Assembly: GCA_028283825.1 (NCBI GenBank)
Contig: JAPWJW010000001.1
Span: forward strand, 1,302,001 to 1,366,000
DNA from: Azospirillaceae bacterium
Lineage (GTDB): Bacteria; Pseudomonadota; Alphaproteobacteria; Azospirillales; Azospirillaceae
Length of the DNA: 64,000 nt
Direction of reading: 5' to 3'
Shown here one piece after another: positions 61,206 through 64,000 of the stretch; within the stretch, counting starts at the first letter, position 1; the number at the start of each line of letters is the position of its first letter. A program made the translations under genes and the position numbers. The notes under the pieces are model-generated. The model saw only the letters and a program-made list of their open reading frames with translations. It was not told the DNA's origin and did not search any database.

Positions 61206-62588
61206 TTGGCACAGCGTCATGACGGTTTCGGCGTCATTCCCTCCACGACTTTCGCGCCGGCCGATGGCCGCGGCAGCGGCGTCCCGAACAACATGGATGC
61301 CTTCTGGATGCCGTTCACGGCGAACCGCCAGTTCAAGAAGGCGCCGCGCCTGCTGGTGTCCGCCAAGGACATGCACTACACCACCGACGAGGGACGCCAG
61401 ATCCTGGACGGCACCGCCGGCCTGTGGTGCGTGAACGCCGGCCATTGCCGGCCTGAAATCGTGAAGGCGGTGCAGGCCCAGGTGGCGGAGATGGACTACG
61501 CCCCCGCCTTCCAGATGGGACATCCCGGCGCGTTCGAGCTGGCCGCCCAGTTGGCCGCCATGCTGCCCACCGGCATGGACAAGGTATTCTTCACCAACTC
61601 CGGCTCCGAATCCGTGGACACGGCGCTGAAGGTGGCGCTGGCCTACCACCGCGCTCGGGGGGAGGGGACGCGCACCCGCTTCATCGGCCGCGAACGTGGT
61701 TATCATGGCGTGGGTTTCGGTGGCATCTCCGTCGGCGGCATCCCCACCAACCGCAAGTTCTTCGGCCCCATGCTGGCCGGCGTCGATCATCTGCCGCACA
61801 CCCATGACAAGGCGCAGCAGGCCTTCACCAAGGGGCAGCCGGAGTGGGGCGCCCATCTGGCCGACGATCTGGAACGCATCGTCGCCTTGCACGACGCCTC
61901 CACCATCGCCGCCGTGATCGTGGAGCCGCTGGCGGGTTCGACCGGCGTGCTGGTGCCGCCCAAGGGCTATCTGGAAAAGCTGCGGGCCATCTGCGACCGC
62001 CACGGCATCCTGCTGATCTTCGATGAGGTCATCACCGGGTTCGGCCGCCTGGGCGCGCCCTTCGCCACCGACTTCTTCGGCGTGGTGCCGGACATCATCA
62101 CGGCGGCCAAGGGCCTGACCAACGCCACCGTCCCTATGGGCGCGGTGTTCTTCAAGAACGACATCTACGACGCCTTCATGGGCGGGCCGGAGAACGCGAT
62201 CGAGCTGTTCCACGGCTACACCTATTCCGGCCATCCGCTGGCCACCGCCGCCGGCCTGGCCACCTTGCAGGTCTACCGTGACGAGGGTCTGCTGACCCGC
62301 GGTGCGGAACTGGCGTCGTACTGGGAGGACGCGGTGCACAGCCTGCGCGGCCTGCCGCACGTCATCGACCTGCGCAATCTGGGCCTGATCGCCGGCATCG
62401 AGCTGGAACCCATCGCGGGCAAGCCGACGGCGCGGGCGTTCGACGCCTTCCTGCGCGCCTTCGAGAAGGGACTGCTGATCCGCACCACCGGCGACATCAT
62501 CGCGCTGTCGCCGCCGCTGATCATCGAGAAAAGCCACATTGACCAGATCTTCGGAACCCTGGCCGACGTGCTGCGCGAACTGCCGTGA
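61206..62588 (+). CDS. Beta-alanine:pyruvate (omega-amino acid) aminotransferase
   Basis: Class III PLP aminotransferase of 460 residues. The diagnostic start MDAFWMPFTANRQFKKAPR is followed by GLWCVNAGHCRPEI, FFTNSGSESVDTALK, the cofactor Asp in LLIFDEVITGFGR and PLP lysine K302 in ITAAKGLTNATVPMG. It converts beta-alanine (end product of uracil breakdown) plus pyruvate to malonate semialdehyde and alanine. The start TTG 61206 has GGGAGAG upstream; ATG 61293 would remove only the variable leader. The RutR-like operator and the following preT support a role in the reductive pyrimidine pathway. Confidence 0.93.
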   Translation: MAQRHDGFGVIPSTTFAPADGRGSGVPNNMDAFWMPFTANRQFKKAPRLLVSAKDMHYTTDEGRQILDGTAGLWCVNAGHCRPEIVKAVQAQVAEMDYAPAFQMGHPGAFELAAQLAAMLPTGMDKVFFTNSGSESVDTALKVALAYHRARGEGTRTRFIGRERGYHGVGFGGISVGGIPTNRKFFGPMLAGVDHLPHTHDKAQQAFTKGQPEWGAHLADDLERIVALHDASTIAAVIVEPLAGSTGVLVPPKGYLEKLRAICDRHGILLIFDEVITGFGRLGAPFATDFFGVVPDIITAAKGLTNATVPMGAVFFKNDIYDAFMGGPENAIELFHGYTYSGHPLATAAGLATLQVYRDEGLLTRGAELASYWEDAVHSLRGLPHVIDLRNLGLIAGIELEPIAGKPTARAFDAFLRAFEKGLLIRTTGDIIALSPPLIIEKSHIDQIFGTLADVLRELP

Positions 62589-62592
62589 CGAC

Positions 62593-62701
62593 CCACCACC
62601 CACGGGCATGGGTGGTGGCAAGATTGCAAAAATAAAATCAACAGCCTAAGTACGCCTACCGCTAGGAACAGGACCGCCGGGGTGCACGACCACCCCGGCG
62701 G
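62593..62701 (+). promoter_or_regulatory. Two perfect hairpins in the preT leader
   Basis: Hairpin 1: CCACCACCCA (62593-62602), loop CGGGCA, TGGGTGGTGG (62609-62618). Hairpin 2: CCGCCGGGGTG (62674-62684), loop CACGAC, CACCCCGGCGG (62691-62701), ending 22 bp before the preT ATG. Neither has a T tract. They may punctuate or protect the mRNA between the aminotransferase and preT, or act as an attenuator. Confidence 0.5.
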
Positions 62702-62722
62702 TGGCAAAGACGGGAGCAGTAG

Positions 62723-64000
62723 ATGAGTGCCGTTCATGGCGCGGTCCTTGGCCTGGACCGGGACCTGGTTGCGCCGTTCACCGCCTTGCAGGCGATGGCC
62801 GAGAGCAGCCGTTGCCTTTATTGTTACGAGGCCGCCTGCGTGACGGCCTGTCCCACGTCCATCGACATTCCGGGCTTCATCCGCAAGATCGGCACCGGCA
62901 ATGTGAAGGGGGCGGCGCGCACCATCCTGGATGCCAACATCATGGGCGGCACCTGCGCCCGCGCCTGCCCGACGGAGGTGCTGTGCGAACAGGCCTGCGT
63001 GCGCAACAAGGCGGAGGCCGAGCCGGTGCTGATCGGCCGGCTGCAGCGCTACGCCACCGACGTGCTGTTCAAGGCGGGCGTCCAGCCCTTCGCCCGCCAA
63101 GCGCCCACCGGCAAGCGGGTGGGCGTCGTCGGCGCCGGCCCGGCGGGCCTGGCCTGCGCCCATCGCCTGGCCATGCTGGGCCATGAGGTCACGGTGCTGG
63201 AGGCCCGCGCCAAGGCCGGCGGCCTGAACGAATACGGCCTGGCCGCCTACAAGATGGTGGACGATTTCGCCCAGCGCGAGATCGACTTCATCCTGTCCGT
63301 CGGTGGCATCACGGTGAAGACCGGCGTGGCGCTCGGCCGCGACGTGACCCTGGCGGAACTGCGCCAGGACTATGACGCCGTGTTCCTGGGGGTGGGCCTG
63401 GCTGGCACCAACACTCTGGCGGTTGCCGGTGAGGAGTTTGCCGGCGTGGCCGATGCGGTGGATGTGATTGCGGCCCTGCGCCAGAAAGAGGCGCCATCGG
63501 TGCCCTTGGCCGGCCGGCGCGTGGTGGTCATCGGTGGCGGTAACACCGCCATCGACGCTGCCATCCAATCGCTGTGCGCCGGGGCGTCCGAGGTCACCCT
63601 GGCCTACCGTCGCGGCACGGCCGAGATGGGCGCCACCGGGCATGAGCAGGACCTGGCCCGCACCCAGGGCGTGGTGTTGCGCACCTGGCTGGCCCCGCGC
63701 GAAATCCTGGGCGAGGGCGGTGCCGTCACCGGCATCGCCCTGGAGCGCATGGCGCTGACGGCTGGCCGGCTCACCGGCACCGGCGAGACGATGACCATCC
63801 CCTGCGACGTGGTGCTGAAGGCCGTGGGCCAGAAGCTGGCGCCCGGCGGCCTGGACGGGCTGACCCTGGTGGGCGGGCGCATCCAGGTGGATGAGAGCCT
63901 GGCCACGGGCCTGCCCGGCGTTTATGCCGGCGGCGACTGCATCAAGAGCGGCGAGGATCTGACCGTGCAGTCCGTGGCGGACGGCAAGGCCGCGGCCTTC
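62723..64000 (+). CDS. preT: NAD(P)-dependent dihydropyrimidine dehydrogenase subunit PreT (partial)
   Basis: At least 426 residues, running off the right edge. The N-terminal Fe-S region has C31, C34, C39, C43 (CLYCYEAACVTACP) and C78, C82, C88, C92 (CARACPTEVLCEQAC). The FAD-binding GAGPAG is at 137-142 and the NAD(P)-binding VVIGGGNTAIDAA follows, then the second FAD contact YAGGDCIKSGEDLTVQSVADG. This is the electron-input subunit of PreTA, which reduces uracil/thymine to dihydro forms. The preA subunit, dihydropyrimidinase and beta-ureidopropionase are expected beyond base 64000. Glutamate-synthase small subunits share the fold, but the context favours PreT. Confidence 0.9.
   Translation, partial: MSAVHGAVLGLDRDLVAPFTALQAMAESSRCLYCYEAACVTACPTSIDIPGFIRKIGTGNVKGAARTILDANIMGGTCARACPTEVLCEQACVRNKAEAEPVLIGRLQRYATDVLFKAGVQPFARQAPTGKRVGVVGAGPAGLACAHRLAMLGHEVTVLEARAKAGGLNEYGLAAYKMVDDFAQREIDFILSVGGITVKTGVALGRDVTLAELRQDYDAVFLGVGLAGTNTLAVAGEEFAGVADAVDVIAALRQKEAPSVPLAGRRVVVIGGGNTAIDAAIQSLCAGASEVTLAYRRGTAEMGATGHEQDLARTQGVVLRTWLAPREILGEGGAVTGIALERMALTAGRLTGTGETMTIPCDVVLKAVGQKLAPGGLDGLTLVGGRIQVDESLATGLPGVYAGGDCIKSGEDLTVQSVADGKAAAF

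Noticed and set aside
1-64000. CRISPR arrays, tRNA/rRNA genes, IS elements, integrases
   Set aside because: None seen: no regularly spaced repeats, no clover-leaf with CCA-like ends, no transposase or integrase motifs in any frame.

Overview
The window is very GC-rich DNA with dense, mostly intact bacterial genes. Gene content points to an alphaproteobacterium, probably of the Rhodospirillales/Azospirillaceae type. The pointers are an RpoE-ChrR module driving a DUF1365-CFA synthase operon, an RNase E whose S1 domain is split by a long acidic insert, a yicC-gmk pair, a B12-riboswitch-controlled TonB receptor and a DUF2177 membrane protein. The species is inferred, not proven. No rRNA, tRNA, CRISPR array, IS element or integrase was seen.

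Layout. 0-6 kb: an RND efflux pump (permease plus adaptor that runs off the left edge), divergent from a heavy-metal-type two-component system, with a cop-box-like palindrome between them. 6-9 kb: a di-haem cytochrome c peroxidase head-to-head with an AcpA-like phosphoesterase, then an AT-rich two-gene island (two-TM SLATT-like protein plus a 46-residue partner). 9-16.6 kb: outer-membrane barrel, Sfp-type PPTase, TonB receptor under a cobalamin riboswitch, DEAD-box helicase, small proteins. 16.7-21.7 kb: rpoE-chrR-DUF1295-lipoprotein divergent from DUF1365-CFA synthase, with matching sigma-E promoters back to back. 21.7-29.8 kb: TauE/SafE exporter behind an FNR-like box, a frameshifted hydrolase, a GNAT-fold protein, RidA, and a GT2/LAB_N/ArnT-like/PAP2 lipid-glycosylation operon with a frameshifted GT2, then nicotinamidase. 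29.9-37.7 kb: rne, cell-wall amidase, PBP1A. 37.7-47.2 kb: SDR/GlxA pair, an AT-rich putative glycosyltransferase, MarR/MATE pair, yicC-gmk, an SDR-glycosyltransferase pair and a class V aminotransferase.

47.3-56.3 kb holds a LysR regulator divergent from a five-gene operon: TonB receptor, secreted nucleoside hydrolase, AzgA-type purine permease, adenosine deaminase and an MmgE/PrpD protein. It reads as outer-membrane-to-cytoplasm purine nucleoside scavenging. 56.3-60.9 kb: methyltransferase, ABC-F ATPase, the debris of two toxin-antitoxin modules, and ndk. 61-64 kb: a RutR-like operator followed by beta-alanine:pyruvate aminotransferase and preT, the start of a reductive pyrimidine-degradation cluster leaving the right edge.

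The most unusual signal is a dispersed ~110-170 bp repeat in four intergenic copies (A 16594-16754, B 24609-24758, D 29024-29145 inverted, C 57249-57379). Its hairpins keep their loops (ATCC; GTC) while the stem bases change in compensating pairs. Every copy lies just beyond the stop codon of a minus-strand gene. The AT-rich SLATT-like pair and the purine-nucleoside operon are the other leading candidates for undescribed biology.
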